Below, one piece after another: positions 17,223 through 28,882 of a stretch of 64,000 nt of DNA. Source of the stretch: Caldinitratiruptor microaerophilus (GTDB lineage Bacteria; Bacillota; Sulfobacillia; Symbiobacteriales; ZC4RG38). Location of the stretch: positions 496,001-560,000 of the forward strand of contig NZ_AP025628.1 of NCBI RefSeq assembly GCF_025999835.1, given 5' to 3'. The notes beneath the pieces were generated by a model. It ran no database searches. It was not told the DNA's origin and worked only from the letters and a program-made list of their open reading frames with translations. The translations under genes and the position numbers were made by a program. Within the stretch, counting starts at the first letter, position 1, and each line of letters starts with the position of its first letter.

Positions 17223-17699
17223 TTGTCGAACAAGGTGGAGGTCCTCGTGGAGGACCTCGTCCGCCCGGTCGTCGAGGCCATGGGAATCGAGCTGGTCGCG
17301 GTGGAGTACGTGCGCGAGGCCGGCCGCCGGTTCCTGCGGCTGTACATCGACAAGCCCGGCGGGGTGAACCTGGACGATTGCGAGGCCGTGAGCCGGCGTG
17401 CGGAGGTGCTCCTGGATCAGGAGGACCCGATTCCGGAGTCGTACTACCTGGAGGTCTCCTCGCCCGGCCTGGAGCGTCCCCTGCGGAAGGACGCGGACTT
17501 CGAGCGCTTCGCCGGGCGCCGGGTGCGGATCACGACCTACTCGCCGGTGGGCGGCCGGAGGCGCTTCGAGGGGGAGCTCCTGGGCCTCAGCGAAGGGCGC
17601 GTGCGGCTGCGCGTGGCACCGCAGGGCAAGGGAGAGCCGGAAGAGGTGGCGATCCCCCGGGAGCAGGTGGCCAGCGCCCGCCTCCGCGCCGAGTTCTGA
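17223..17699 (+). CDS. rimP: Ribosome maturation factor RimP
   Basis: A 158-residue 30S assembly factor. The N-terminal alpha/beta domain contains GIELVAVEYVREAGRRFLRLYIDKPGGVNLDDCE and the DPIPESYYLEVSSPGLERPL signature. A C-terminal SH3-like domain follows (about residues 95-158). TTG 17223 is the start, with AGGGGAGG at 17205-17212. It is the first gene of the operon and precedes nusA by 48 bp, the standard bacterial order. Confidence 0.95.
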   Translation: MSNKVEVLVEDLVRPVVEAMGIELVAVEYVREAGRRFLRLYIDKPGGVNLDDCEAVSRRAEVLLDQEDPIPESYYLEVSSPGLERPLRKDADFERFAGRRVRITTYSPVGGRRRFEGELLGLSEGRVRLRVAPQGKGEPEEVAIPREQVASARLRAEF

Positions 17700-17747
17700 C
17701 GCGGGTGAGGCGCAGGCCCGCCCGGCTGCGGCGGAACTGGGGGGTTG

Positions 17748-18833
17748 ATGATGAACGCCGAACTGATCGGCGCGCTGGAGCAACTGGAGCACGAACGCGG
17801 GATCTCCAAGGAGATCCTGCTTCAGGCCATCGAGCAGGCCCTGGTCTCCGCGTACCGCCGCAACTTCGGCTCCGCCCAGAACGTGCGGGTGCACGTGGAC
17901 CGGGAGACGGGCGACATCAAGGTGTACGCGCAGAAGACCGTCGTCGAGACGGTCACCGATCCACGCCTGGAGATCTCCCTCGAGGAGGCCCGGACGAAGG
18001 ATCCGTCGGTGCAACCCGGGGACGTCTTCGAGATCGAGGTGCAGCACCGGGACTTCGGGCGGATCGCGGCGCAGACGGCCAAGCAGGTCGTGGTGCAGCG
18101 CATCCGCGAGGCCGAACGGGGCATCGTGTACGAGGAGTTTTCCAGCCGCGAGGGGGACATCGTCAGCGGCCAGGTCGCGCGCCAGGACCGCGCGACCCGC
18201 ACGGTATTCGTGGATCTCGGCAAGAACGTGGAGGGCATCCTCCTCGCGCAGGAGCAGATCCCGGGCGAGAAGCTCGTGGAGGGCCAGACGATCAAGGCGT
18301 ACGTCATCGACGTGAAGAAGACGAGCAAGGGGCCCACCATCTCCCTGTCCCGGACCCACCCGGGGCTCCTGCGGCGCCTCTTTGAGCTCGAGGTCCCCGA
18401 GATCCACGACGGGATCGTCGAGGTGAAGGCGATCGCCCGGGAGGCGGGGGCCCGGTCGAAGATCGCGGTCTACTCGCGTGTCGAGAACGTGGACCCCATC
18501 GGGTCCTGCGTGGGCCCGCGGGGGATGCGGGTGCAGAACATCGTCAACGAGCTGCAGGGTGAGAAGATCGACATCGTCAAGTGGGACCCGGACCCGGCGG
18601 TGTTCGTGGCGAACGCCCTGTCGCCCGCCCGGGTGGTCTCGGTGGACGTGGACGAGGCGGCACGGATCGCCCGGGTGGTGGTTCCGGACTACCAGCTCTC
18701 GCTCGCGATCGGCAAGGAGGGCCAGAACGCCCGGCTTGCCGCCAAGCTCACGGGCTGGAAGATCGACATCCGGAGCGAGTCGCAGGCCCGGAGCGGGTAC
18801 TGGGGAAGTCCGGAAGGTGAGCGCCAGGTGTGA
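17748..18833 (+). CDS. nusA: Transcription termination/antitermination factor NusA
   Basis: Binds RNA polymerase and nascent RNA to control pausing and termination. The N-terminal domain spans residues 1-125. An S1 domain (about 133-200) starts GDIVSGQVARQDRATRT, and two KH domains follow, with GPRGMRVQNIVNEL and IGKEGQNARLAAKLTGW. Length 361 without C-terminal acidic repeats is normal for Firmicutes. The start region reads TTG-ATG-ATG (17745, 17748, 17751) after a GGGGGG stretch, so the exact codon is uncertain by one or two residues. The stop is followed closely by ylxR. Confidence 0.95.
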   Translation: MMNAELIGALEQLEHERGISKEILLQAIEQALVSAYRRNFGSAQNVRVHVDRETGDIKVYAQKTVVETVTDPRLEISLEEARTKDPSVQPGDVFEIEVQHRDFGRIAAQTAKQVVVQRIREAERGIVYEEFSSREGDIVSGQVARQDRATRTVFVDLGKNVEGILLAQEQIPGEKLVEGQTIKAYVIDVKKTSKGPTISLSRTHPGLLRRLFELEVPEIHDGIVEVKAIAREAGARSKIAVYSRVENVDPIGSCVGPRGMRVQNIVNELQGEKIDIVKWDPDPAVFVANALSPARVVSVDVDEAARIARVVVPDYQLSLAIGKEGQNARLAAKLTGWKIDIRSESQARSGYWGSPEGERQV

Positions 18834-18895
18834 GGGCTACCACCCCGGAGCGGCGACGGTCGGGATGGCACAGGAGGGGCACTGGAGGTGAGGGC

Positions 18896-19162
18896 ATGGC
18901 CAGGGTGAAGAAGATACCGCTTCGCATGTGCGTCGGGTGCCAGGAGATGCACCCGAAGAAGGAGATGCTGCGGGTGGTCCGGACGCCGGACGGCCAGATC
19001 CTGCTGGATCCGACCGGGAAGAAGTCCGGCCGGGGGGCGTACGTCTGCCGGAACGTGACCTGCCTGCAGCAGGCGGTCAAGGCGCGCCGCCTGGAGCGGG
19101 CCCTGGGCCAGCCCGTCTCACCCGAGGTGCTCGCGGCGCTGGAAGCCGGGGTGGTGAGTTGA
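18896..19162 (+). CDS. ylxR: YlxR/RnpM family RNA-binding protein
   Basis: An 88-residue basic protein with MCVGCQEMHPKKEMLRVVR at the start and the GRGAYVCRN...C signature, so four cysteines are available (two in each half). In B. subtilis YlxR (RnpM) binds RNase P RNA and modulates its activity. ATG 18896 has GGAGGTG about 6 nt upstream and removes 22 unsupported residues from the open frame. It sits between nusA and ylxQ as in nearly all Firmicutes. Confidence 0.9.
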   Translation: MARVKKIPLRMCVGCQEMHPKKEMLRVVRTPDGQILLDPTGKKSGRGAYVCRNVTCLQQAVKARRLERALGQPVSPEVLAALEAGVVS

Positions 19163-19165
19163 CAG

Positions 19166-19558
19166 GTGCTGCCCCGGCAGGTAGGGCAGCTCTTGGGCCT
19201 GTGCCGGCGCGCCGGCGTGCTCCTGGCCGGCGAAAGGGCCGTGCGCGCCGCCCTGGGCCGGCGGACGCTGGGCCTCGTGCTCCTGGCGGAGGATGCCGGG
19301 GCCAACGCCACCCGCCGTTACGCGGGGCTCGGCGGCCGGGTGCCGGTGTACGTGGCAGGCACCCGCCAGGAACTGGGCGCTGCCGTCGGCCTCTCGCCCA
19401 GGGCGGTCCTCGGGGTGGCGGCCGGACCGCTCGGCGACCGCCTGGCGGCGGCCCTGTCGGAAGCGGGCCTGGCACCGGCCGGCGTGCCCGGGTCACGCCC
19501 GGCCGGGGCGCAATCGGGTGCGGGACACGCGCCGGGGAGGCGGTGCCCGCTACAGTAA
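19166..19558 (+). CDS. ylxQ: L7Ae/YlxQ family ribosomal-like protein
   Basis: A 130-residue protein. Its first 95 residues show the L7Ae/L30e pattern: LLGLCRRAGVLLAGERAVRAALGR, LVLLAEDAGANATRRY, and a later VPVYVAGTRQELGAAVGL. These domains bind kink-turn RNA. The last 30 residues are Ala/Gly/Pro-rich and not conserved. GTG 19166 lies 4 bp after ylxR with only a weak ribosome-binding site, so coupled translation is likely. Exact RNA target unknown. Confidence 0.85.
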   Translation: MLPRQVGQLLGLCRRAGVLLAGERAVRAALGRRTLGLVLLAEDAGANATRRYAGLGGRVPVYVAGTRQELGAAVGLSPRAVLGVAAGPLGDRLAAALSEAGLAPAGVPGSRPAGAQSGAGHAPGRRCPLQ

Positions 19559-19636
19559 CGACCTAGTCCGACCTACGACCGGATGCGGACCGAGACGGTC
19601 CACCGAAACTCTTATGTCTGGATGTGATCGCCCGAG

Positions 19637-22471
<2,835 letters not shown>

Positions 22472-22547
22472 GCGCCACGACGCGGGGCCGGCCGGCGGGC
22501 CGGCCCCGCAGCGCCCCGGGCCGGGCCTGCCGGGGGGTGCGGGTGCG

Positions 22548-22829
22548 GTGGTGGTCGCCATCATCCGGCTGGAACTGTCGATCCCCCACGCCACGAACCT
22601 GAAGGAGAAGCGCCGGGTGTTGCAGAGCATCATGGAGCGGGTGCGTGCCCGCTACGGCGTGTCGGCGGCCGAGGTCGACGGTCAGGACCTGTGGCAGCGG
22701 GCGGTGGTGGGCATGGCCCTGGTGTCCGGCGAGGAGGCCCACGCCCGGGAGGCGGCGGCCAAGGTCGTCGCCTTCGTGGAGAGCCACTTCGAGGGCGAGG
22801 TCTGCCGGGCAGACGTGGAGATCGTGTGA
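22548..22829 (+). CDS. ylxP: YlxP, DUF503 family protein
   Basis: A 93-residue ferredoxin-like protein. It opens VVAIIRLELSIPHATNLKEKRRVLQSIMERVRARYGVS and ends VESHFEGEVCRADVEIV, a close match to the DUF503 pattern. The family sits between infB and rbfA in Firmicutes and is thought to take part in ribosome or RNA metabolism, but its biochemical role is not firmly known. GTG 22548 starts the first beta strand directly. Confidence 0.88.
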   Translation: MVVAIIRLELSIPHATNLKEKRRVLQSIMERVRARYGVSAAEVDGQDLWQRAVVGMALVSGEEAHAREAAAKVVAFVESHFEGEVCRADVEIV

Positions 22830-22877
22830 CCCCCGGCCCCCGGGCCGGGGCGGCACAGCGCCGGGAGGCTCGTCGGC

Positions 22878-23282
22878 ATGCGGCAGGAGCGGCTTGCGGC
22901 CCAGATCCAGAGCGAGATCGCGGACATGCTCCAGCACGAGGTGAAGGATCCGCGGATCGGCTTCGCCTCGATCGTCAAGGTTGACCTTTCGGGCGACTTG
23001 CGGGTCGCCAAGGTGCACGTCAGCATCCTCGGGGACGAGGCGGCGCGCGAGGCAACCCTGGCCGGCCTGGAGAGCGCCAAGGGCTTCATCCGGACCGAGC
23101 TCGGGCGGCGGCTCCGGCTTCGCTTCACGCCGGAGATCCGGTTCGTGCTGGACCGGGGCATCGAGCACGGGGACCGCATCGCCCGGATCCTTCACCAGCT
23201 GCGCCCGGAGGGCGGCGGCCCCGCGCCGGCGGAGCGCGGCGAGGGACCCGGGGCCGACGGAGGTGGGACGGACCGTGGCTGA
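22878..23282 (+). CDS. rbfA: 30S ribosome-binding factor RbfA
   Basis: A KH-fold 16S rRNA processing and cold-shock factor. RQERLAAQIQSEIADMLQHEVKDPRIGFASIVKVDLSGDL at the start and SAKGFIRTELGRRLRLRFTPEIRFVLD are the family signatures. The core ends near residue 110; the last 25 residues are Gly/Pro-rich. ATG 22878 follows GGGAGG. The stop overlaps the GTG of nrnA (GTGGCTGA). Confidence 0.94.
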   Translation: MRQERLAAQIQSEIADMLQHEVKDPRIGFASIVKVDLSGDLRVAKVHVSILGDEAAREATLAGLESAKGFIRTELGRRLRLRFTPEIRFVLDRGIEHGDRIARILHQLRPEGGGPAPAERGEGPGADGGGTDRG

Positions 23283-24246
23283 CATCGGCGCCCGTGAGGC
23301 GGCCAGGCTCATCCTGGACGCGCGGCGGGTGCTGTTCTTCCTGCACGTGTCGCCGGACGGGGATACCATCGGGTCCTCGCTGGCGGTGTGCCGCGCGGCC
23401 CGGGCGCTGGGCAAGGAGGCCTGGTGCGTCGGGGTCGACCCGGTGCCCCGGATCTACCAGTTCCTGCCGGGCTGGACCGAGCTGTTCCGCCCGTGGCAGG
23501 AGCTCGATGGGGAATGGGACCTCGGGGTGCTCCTGGACTGCGGCGACCGCAGCCGGGTCGGCCCGGCGGAGCCCCTCCTCGGGCGCTGCCGGCGGACCCT
23601 GAACGTCGACCACCACGCCACCAACGGCCGCTACGGCGACTACAACTGGCTCGACTTCCGGGCGGCGGCGGTCGGAGAGATGGCCTACCGCCTGGTCGTG
23701 GAGATGGGCGCGCCCGTCGACCCGCCGACGGCCACCTGCCTCTACACGGCCATCGTGACCGACACGGGCAGCTTCCGGTACGACTCGACCACCCCGGCCA
23801 CGCACGAGATCGCCGCCCGGCTCATCGAGGCCGGCGTGCTGCCGTACCGCGTCGCCGAGGCCGTGTGGGAGAGCGAGACCCCGGAGCGGCTGCGCCTCCT
23901 GTCGGCCTGCCTGGCCACGCTCCAGCTGCACGCCGGCGGGCGGGTGGCGACGCTGAGGGTGACCCGGGACATGCTCGCCGCCACCGGCGCCACCGACGAG
24001 GACGTCGACGGGATGGTGAACTTCGCCCGCTCGATCGCCGGAGTGGAGGTGGGACTCCTGTTCCGCGAGACCGGGAACGGGAAGGTCCGGGTGAACCTCC
24101 GGTCCCGGGGCGGCCTCGACGTGAGCCGGGTCGCGGAGCGATTCGGCGGCGGAGGGCACCCGCGCGCGGCCGGCTGCACGGTGGAGGGGGACATCGCCGC
24201 GGTGGAGGCACAGGTGGTGGCAGCGGCCGCCGAGGCGCTGGGGTGA
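23275..24246 (+). CDS. nrnA: Bifunctional oligoribonuclease / pAp phosphatase NrnA
   Basis: A DHH-DHHA1 phosphoesterase of 323 residues that degrades short oligonucleotides and 3'-phosphoadenosine 5'-phosphate. Metal-binding motifs visible in order are HVSPDGDTIGSS, LDCGDRSR, DHHATNGRYGD and, in the DHHA1 domain, FGGGGHPRAAGCTV. GTG 23275 has GGAGGTGG 8 nt upstream and overlaps rbfA by 8 bp. Downstream it overlaps truB (GTGA). This nrnA position after rbfA is the conserved Firmicute arrangement. Confidence 0.93.
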   Translation: MADIGAREAARLILDARRVLFFLHVSPDGDTIGSSLAVCRAARALGKEAWCVGVDPVPRIYQFLPGWTELFRPWQELDGEWDLGVLLDCGDRSRVGPAEPLLGRCRRTLNVDHHATNGRYGDYNWLDFRAAAVGEMAYRLVVEMGAPVDPPTATCLYTAIVTDTGSFRYDSTTPATHEIAARLIEAGVLPYRVAEAVWESETPERLRLLSACLATLQLHAGGRVATLRVTRDMLAATGATDEDVDGMVNFARSIAGVEVGLLFRETGNGKVRVNLRSRGGLDVSRVAERFGGGGHPRAAGCTVEGDIAAVEAQVVAAAAEALG

Positions 24247-25157
24247 TCGGGGTCCTCAACGTGAACAAGCCGGTCGGCATGACGTCGCACGACGTGGTCG
24301 CCCGCGTACGGCGCCTGGCGGGCGAGCGCCGCGTGGGCCACGCGGGGACCCTGGACCCGGGGGCCACCGGCGTCCTCCCCCTGTGCCTGGGGCCGGCCAC
24401 CCGGCTGGCGGAGTACATCGGCCAGACCGGCAAGGCCTACCGGGCGGCGGTGACCTTCGGCATCGCCACCGACACCCTCGACGCCGGCGGCCGGGAGACC
24501 GCCCGCGTTCCGGTGCCGGGGCTCGGGGCGGAGGCCGTGGCCGCCGTGCTGTCCCGGTTCCGGGGAGAGATCGAGCAGGTGCCGCCCATGGTCTCCGCGC
24601 TCAAGGTGGGCGGGCGGCGCCTGTACGAGCTGGCCCGGCAGGGGGTGGAGGTGGCGCGCGCCCCCCGGCGGGTCACCGTGTACCGCCTGGAGCTGGTCGG
24701 ATACGAGCCGGGCGAGTTCCCCGTGGCCCACCTGGCGGTCGAGTGCTCGGCCGGGTTCTACGTCCGGGCCCTGGCGGCCGACATCGGCGCGGCGCTCGGG
24801 GTACCGGCGCACCTGTCGGGGCTGGTCCGCCACCGCGTCGGGCCGTTTTCGCTGGAAGAGGCCGTGGCCCTGGAGGCGCTGGAGGCCGGCGGGGTCGAGC
24901 GGTACCTCCTGCCGCCGCTGCGGGCGGTGGCGCACCTGCCCGTGGTGCGGCTCGCCCGGGACGAGGTGCGCGCCGTGCGGCAGGGGCGGCCGCCGCGGCG
25001 CCCCGTGGCCGCCGAGCCGCCGGCATGGAGCGGAGCCGGCGCCCGGGAAGCCGCGCGGGACCGGGTGGCGCTGGTCGACCCGGACGGCCAGCTCGTCGCC
25101 GTCGCGCGCCGGGATGGCTCCGGCGGCGCGCTGGCCCTCGAGAAAGTGCTCCCGTGA
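24243..25157 (+). CDS. truB: tRNA pseudouridine-55 synthase
   Basis: Makes pseudouridine 55 in the T-loop of tRNA. The N-terminal catalytic domain contains VNKPVGMTSHDVVARVRR and the catalytic aspartate in GHAGTLDPGATGVLPL (about residue 40). VPPMVSALKVGGRRLYELAR and CSAGFYVRALAADIG also match. A PUA-like C-terminal part (about 245-304) ends the protein. The GTG start overlaps the nrnA stop (GTGA). Length 304 is normal. Confidence 0.95.
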   Translation: MIGVLNVNKPVGMTSHDVVARVRRLAGERRVGHAGTLDPGATGVLPLCLGPATRLAEYIGQTGKAYRAAVTFGIATDTLDAGGRETARVPVPGLGAEAVAAVLSRFRGEIEQVPPMVSALKVGGRRLYELARQGVEVARAPRRVTVYRLELVGYEPGEFPVAHLAVECSAGFYVRALAADIGAALGVPAHLSGLVRHRVGPFSLEEAVALEALEAGGVERYLLPPLRAVAHLPVVRLARDEVRAVRQGRPPRRPVAAEPPAWSGAGAREAARDRVALVDPDGQLVAVARRDGSGGALALEKVLP

Positions 25158-25165
25158 GGAGGGCG

Positions 25166-26167
25166 ATGGGGCCCGAGATGGAACTCGTGCGGAGCGTGGA
25201 GCAGGTGCCCCGCCACCCGGGCGGCAACCGGGTGGCCATCGGCATGTGGGACGGCGTGCACCTGGGGCACCAGTCGATCCTGCGCGCCCTGGTGGACTCG
25301 GCTCGCGCCGCCGGCGGGCAGTCGGTCGTGATGGGGTTCGACCCCCACCCGATGGCGCTGCTCCGCCCGGAGGAGGCGCCCCGCCACCTCCAGAGCGTGG
25401 AGGAGCGCGCCGACGTCCTTGCCGCGCTGGGGGTCGACGTGCACCTGGTCATCCCCTTCACCCGGGAGTTCGCCGACCTCACCGCCGACCAGTTCGTCGA
25501 CCGGATCCTGATCGGCGACCTCTGCGCCCGTCAGGTGATGGTCGGCTTCAACTTCACCTTCGGCCGTGGCGGACGGGGAACCGCCGGGACCCTGGTGGAG
25601 CTCTGCGCCCGGCACGGGGTGGAGGTGCGCGTCTTCGAGCCGGTCCGCCTGGGCGGCGAGACCGTGTCGTCCACCGCCGTCCGTTACCTTCTCGCTGCAG
25701 GCGAAGTGGGCCGGGCAGGCGAACTCCTCGGTAGGCCCTTCGCGCTCTCCGGAGAGGTGATCCCGGGCGACCGGCGGGGCCGCCGCCTCGGCTTCCCGAC
25801 GGCGAACCTGAACACGGCTGCCGGCCGGCAGCTGCCGGCCCCCGGGGTCTACGCCGTACGGGTCACCGTCCTCCCGCCCGGGCGGCACGCCGTGCTGCCC
25901 CACGAGGGGGGCGTCACCCGGTACGGGGGGATGCTGAACCTCGGCACCCGCCCCACGGTGGGGGGCACCGGGCTGCGGGTCGAGGTGCACCTCTTCGGGT
26001 TCCAGGGCGACCTGTATGGGCGGCGCCTGCAGGTCGAGTTCGTGCGCCGGCTCCGGGCCGAGCGCGCCTTCCCCGACCTGGACGCCCTGGCCCGCCAGCT
26101 TCACCAGGACGAGCGCAACGCCCGGGCGGCCCTCGCCGAGTTCGACCCCTCGCTCCTGAGCGCGTGA
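25166..26167 (+). CDS. ribF: Bifunctional riboflavin kinase / FAD synthetase
   Basis: A 333-residue enzyme converting riboflavin to FMN and then FAD. The N-terminal nucleotidyltransferase has IGMWDGVHLGHQSIL, where Met replaces the more usual Phe, then VVMGFDPHP and VGFNFTFGRGGRGT. The C-terminal kinase has GRRLGFPTANL and GMLNLGTRPTVGG. ATG 25166 is close to its GAGGAGG site; ATG 25178 is an alternative. Gene order truB-ribF is standard. Confidence 0.94.
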   Translation: MGPEMELVRSVEQVPRHPGGNRVAIGMWDGVHLGHQSILRALVDSARAAGGQSVVMGFDPHPMALLRPEEAPRHLQSVEERADVLAALGVDVHLVIPFTREFADLTADQFVDRILIGDLCARQVMVGFNFTFGRGGRGTAGTLVELCARHGVEVRVFEPVRLGGETVSSTAVRYLLAAGEVGRAGELLGRPFALSGEVIPGDRRGRRLGFPTANLNTAAGRQLPAPGVYAVRVTVLPPGRHAVLPHEGGVTRYGGMLNLGTRPTVGGTGLRVEVHLFGFQGDLYGRRLQVEFVRRLRAERAFPDLDALARQLHQDERNARAALAEFDPSLLSA

Positions 26168-26202
26168 CCGTCCCGGGCGCCTGACGCAGGGGGTGACAGG
26201 AC

Positions 26203-28722
26203 GTGGTGGAGCGGGTCCGCGACCCGGCTCGTTACAGCGAGCACGTGGTGCTGCGCGACGGGACCGTCGTCCTCCTGCGGGTGGCCCGGGAAGAGGACGA
26301 GGCGGCCGTGGCCGACCTCTTCCGCCGCGCTTCCCTGCAGAGCCTGCGGTTGCGCTTCTTCGCCGCCGTGTCCCAGGTGAGCCCGGCCCTCATCCGGGAG
26401 TTCGTCACGGTCGACTTCGAGAACCGGGCCGGCCTGGTGGCGGTGCACGGCGACGAGTCGGGCGAGAAGGTCATCGGCATCGGGACCTACGTCCGCCTGC
26501 CCCGGCGCAGCTCCGCCGAGGTGGCGTTCATGGTCGACGACGCCTTCCACGGCCGGGGCCTCGGCAGCCTGCTCCTGGAACGGCTGGCCCGCATCGCCGT
26601 CCTGCACGGCATCTACACGTTCGAGGCAGACGTCCTGGCGGAGAACCGGCCGATGATGCAGGTCTTCGCCGAGAGCGGCTTCGAGCTCACCCGGGCCTAC
26701 GAGGGCGGCACGATCCACGTGCACTTCCCCATGGCCGGAGTGCAGGCCGCCCGGGCCCGGGCCGAGCTGCGCGAGCGGGTGGCGGTGGCCGCCTCGCTCG
26801 TCCCGTTCTTCCGGCCCCGGTCTGTGGCGGTGGTGGGGGCCTCCCGGGACCCGGAGACGATCAGCGGGCTCCTCTTCCGCAACCTGATCCACGCCGGCTT
26901 CCAGGGTCCCGTCTACCCGGTCAACCGGAGCGCGACGTCGATCTCCGGGGTGCGGGCCTACCCTTCGGTCGCCGAGCTCCCCGAGGCGCCTGACCTGGCC
27001 CTCATCGCCGTGCCGGCCGCCGAGGTGCCGGAGGTCGTGCGCGAGTCGATCGCCGCCGGGGTGCGGGCCCTCGTCATCCTCACGGCCGGCTTCGCCGAGC
27101 TGGGCGAGGAGGGGCGGCGGCGCCAGAGGGAGATCGCCGACCTGGCGCGCCTCCACGGCCTGCGCCTGGTGGGCCCCAACTCCATGGGCCTCATCAACAC
27201 GGACCCGGCGGTGAGCCTCAACGCGAGCGTCTCCCGCCTCATGCCCCCGCGGGGCCGGGTCGGCTTCCTGTCCCAGAGCGGCGCGCTGGGCCTCAGCGTG
27301 CTCCGCTACGCCACCGAGCTGGGCCTCGGCTTCTCCACCTTCGTGAGCGTGGGCAACAAGGCGGACGTGTCCGGCAACGACCTGCTGCAGTACTGGGAGG
27401 AGGACGCGGATACCGACCTCATCCTCCTGTACCTCGAGTCCTTCGGCAACCCGCGCAAGTTCGCCCGCATCGCCCGGCGGGTGGGGGCCCGCAAGCCGGT
27501 GCTGGTGGTCAAGAGCGGCCGCACCCCCCAGGGATCCCGGGCGGCGCTGTTTCACACGGCGGCGCGGGAGGCCGGCGAGCGGTACGTGGAGGCGCTCTTC
27601 GAGCAGGCAGGGGTGATCCGGGCCAACACGCTCGAGGAGATGTTCGACGCGGCGCTGCTCCTGGCGTACCAGCCGCTCCCGCGCGGCAGCCGCGTCGGCG
27701 TGGTGACGAACTCCGGAGGTCCGGCCATCCTGTGCGCCGACGCCTGCGCCGGCACGGGACTGGAGATCCCGGAACTCTCGCCCCACGTGCGGGACGAGCT
27801 CATGCCCGTGGTGCCCGCGGGCTCCGAGCCCCGCAACCCGCTCGACCTCGGCCCGGCGGCCGGCCCGGAGGAATACGAGCGGGGGCTGCGGGCCGTGCTC
27901 GCCGACCCGGGGATCGACGCGGCGATCGTCATCTACGTGCCCGTGCTCACCGCGGAGACCGGCTCGGTCGCCGCCGCCATCCGCCGGGCCGTGGCGGCGG
28001 CGGGGCAGGAGAAACCGGTGGCCGCCTGCTTCATGGGGACGAGCGGCGTGGCGCCCCTCACGGGCCCGGACGGCCCGACCATCCCCTCGTACCGGTTTCC
28101 GGAGTCGGCGGCCATCGCCCTGGGGCGTGTGTGCGCCTACGCCCGCTGGCGGTCCCGGCCGGCCGGGCGCTACGTCGACCCGCCCGGCATCCGGCGGGAG
28201 GAGGCCCACGCGGTGGTGCAGGGCGCGGCAAGGGCGCCCCGGGTGACCCTGCGGCCGGCGGAGGCGGCGCGCCTGCTGGACGCCTACGGTATCCCCTGCG
28301 CGGGCGGCCGGCGGGGCCGGCGGCCGCCCGCCCTCACCGCGCGGGTGGTGCAGGACCCGGTGTTCGGGCCGGTGATCGGGGTGCAGGGGGCGGACGGATG
28401 CGGGCGCCCCGCGCCGCCCGTCTTCCGGATCACGCCGCTCACGGACGCCGACGCCGCGGAGCTGGTCGGCCACCTGGGCCCCCTCGCCCCGGGCGGCGCC
28501 GGCGAGGAGCCGGTCCGGGAAGGGCTGGCCGATCTCCTCCTGCGCCTGTCGGCCCTCATCGAGGACCAGCCGTGGGTCGACGAGGTGGAGCTGCCTCTCC
28601 GCACCGATTCGTCCGGCCGCTGGGTGGCGGCCGGGGCGCGGGTGACGCTGGATACCGGCGGGACGGTGCCGCCGGCCGCCGCGCGCCGCCGGCAGCGCCC
28701 CGGCGCGGCCGAGCCCGCCTGA
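26203..28722 (+). CDS. GNAT acetyltransferase fused to degenerate NDP-forming acyl-CoA synthetase (Pat-like)
   Basis: An 839-residue fusion. Residues 10-180 are a GNAT domain (VAFMVDDAFHGRGLGSLLLERL binds acetyl-CoA). About 195-660 is a CoA-binding/succinyl-CoA-synthetase-like region: SVAVVGASRDP, GFLSQSGALG, and KSGRTPQGSRAALFHTAAREAG holding the position of the phospho-histidine. From 680 the ATP-grasp domain is much shortened: after LLDAYGIPCAGG the GYPVALK-HK nucleotide-binding lobe is missing and only the QDPVFGPVIG to DEVELPL tail remains. This suggests a regulatory lysine acetyltransferase of the Pat type that senses acyl-CoA rather than an active ligase. GTG 26203; located between ribF and rpsO. 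Confidence 0.85.
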   Translation: MVERVRDPARYSEHVVLRDGTVVLLRVAREEDEAAVADLFRRASLQSLRLRFFAAVSQVSPALIREFVTVDFENRAGLVAVHGDESGEKVIGIGTYVRLPRRSSAEVAFMVDDAFHGRGLGSLLLERLARIAVLHGIYTFEADVLAENRPMMQVFAESGFELTRAYEGGTIHVHFPMAGVQAARARAELRERVAVAASLVPFFRPRSVAVVGASRDPETISGLLFRNLIHAGFQGPVYPVNRSATSISGVRAYPSVAELPEAPDLALIAVPAAEVPEVVRESIAAGVRALVILTAGFAELGEEGRRRQREIADLARLHGLRLVGPNSMGLINTDPAVSLNASVSRLMPPRGRVGFLSQSGALGLSVLRYATELGLGFSTFVSVGNKADVSGNDLLQYWEEDADTDLILLYLESFGNPRKFARIARRVGARKPVLVVKSGRTPQGSRAALFHTAAREAGERYVEALFEQAGVIRANTLEEMFDAALLLAYQPLPRGSRVGVVTNSGGPAILCADACAGTGLEIPELSPHVRDELMPVVPAGSEPRNPLDLGPAAGPEEYERGLRAVLADPGIDAAIVIYVPVLTAETGSVAAAIRRAVAAAGQEKPVAACFMGTSGVAPLTGPDGPTIPSYRFPESAAIALGRVCAYARWRSRPAGRYVDPPGIRREEAHAVVQGAARAPRVTLRPAEAARLLDAYGIPCAGGRRGRRPPALTARVVQDPVFGPVIGVQGADGCGRPAPPVFRITPLTDADAAELVGHLGPLAPGGAGEEPVREGLADLLLRLSALIEDQPWVDEVELPLRTDSSGRWVAAGARVTLDTGGTVPPAAARRRQRPGAAEPA

Positions 28723-28744
28723 GCCCCGGCGGCCCCCGCGGCCA

Positions 28745-28773
28745 TTTACACGGGACCACGGGTGTGTTACACT
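28745..28773 (+). promoter_or_regulatory. Promoter of rpsO
   Basis: TTTACA (28745-28750), 17 bp, TACACT (28768-28773). It lies 110 bp before the rpsO start. The leader between contains a repetitive GTGAG tract (28838-28865) just before the ribosome-binding site. Confidence 0.6.
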
Positions 28774-28882
28774 CGCTCTGGCCCGGATCTCGGCCGGCAC
28801 GCCTCCTTCCGGCGGCAGGCTGGGACCGCGGAGGTCGTTGCGAGTCGTGAGCCGTGAGTTGTGAGTCAGGAGGAAGGAGCCC

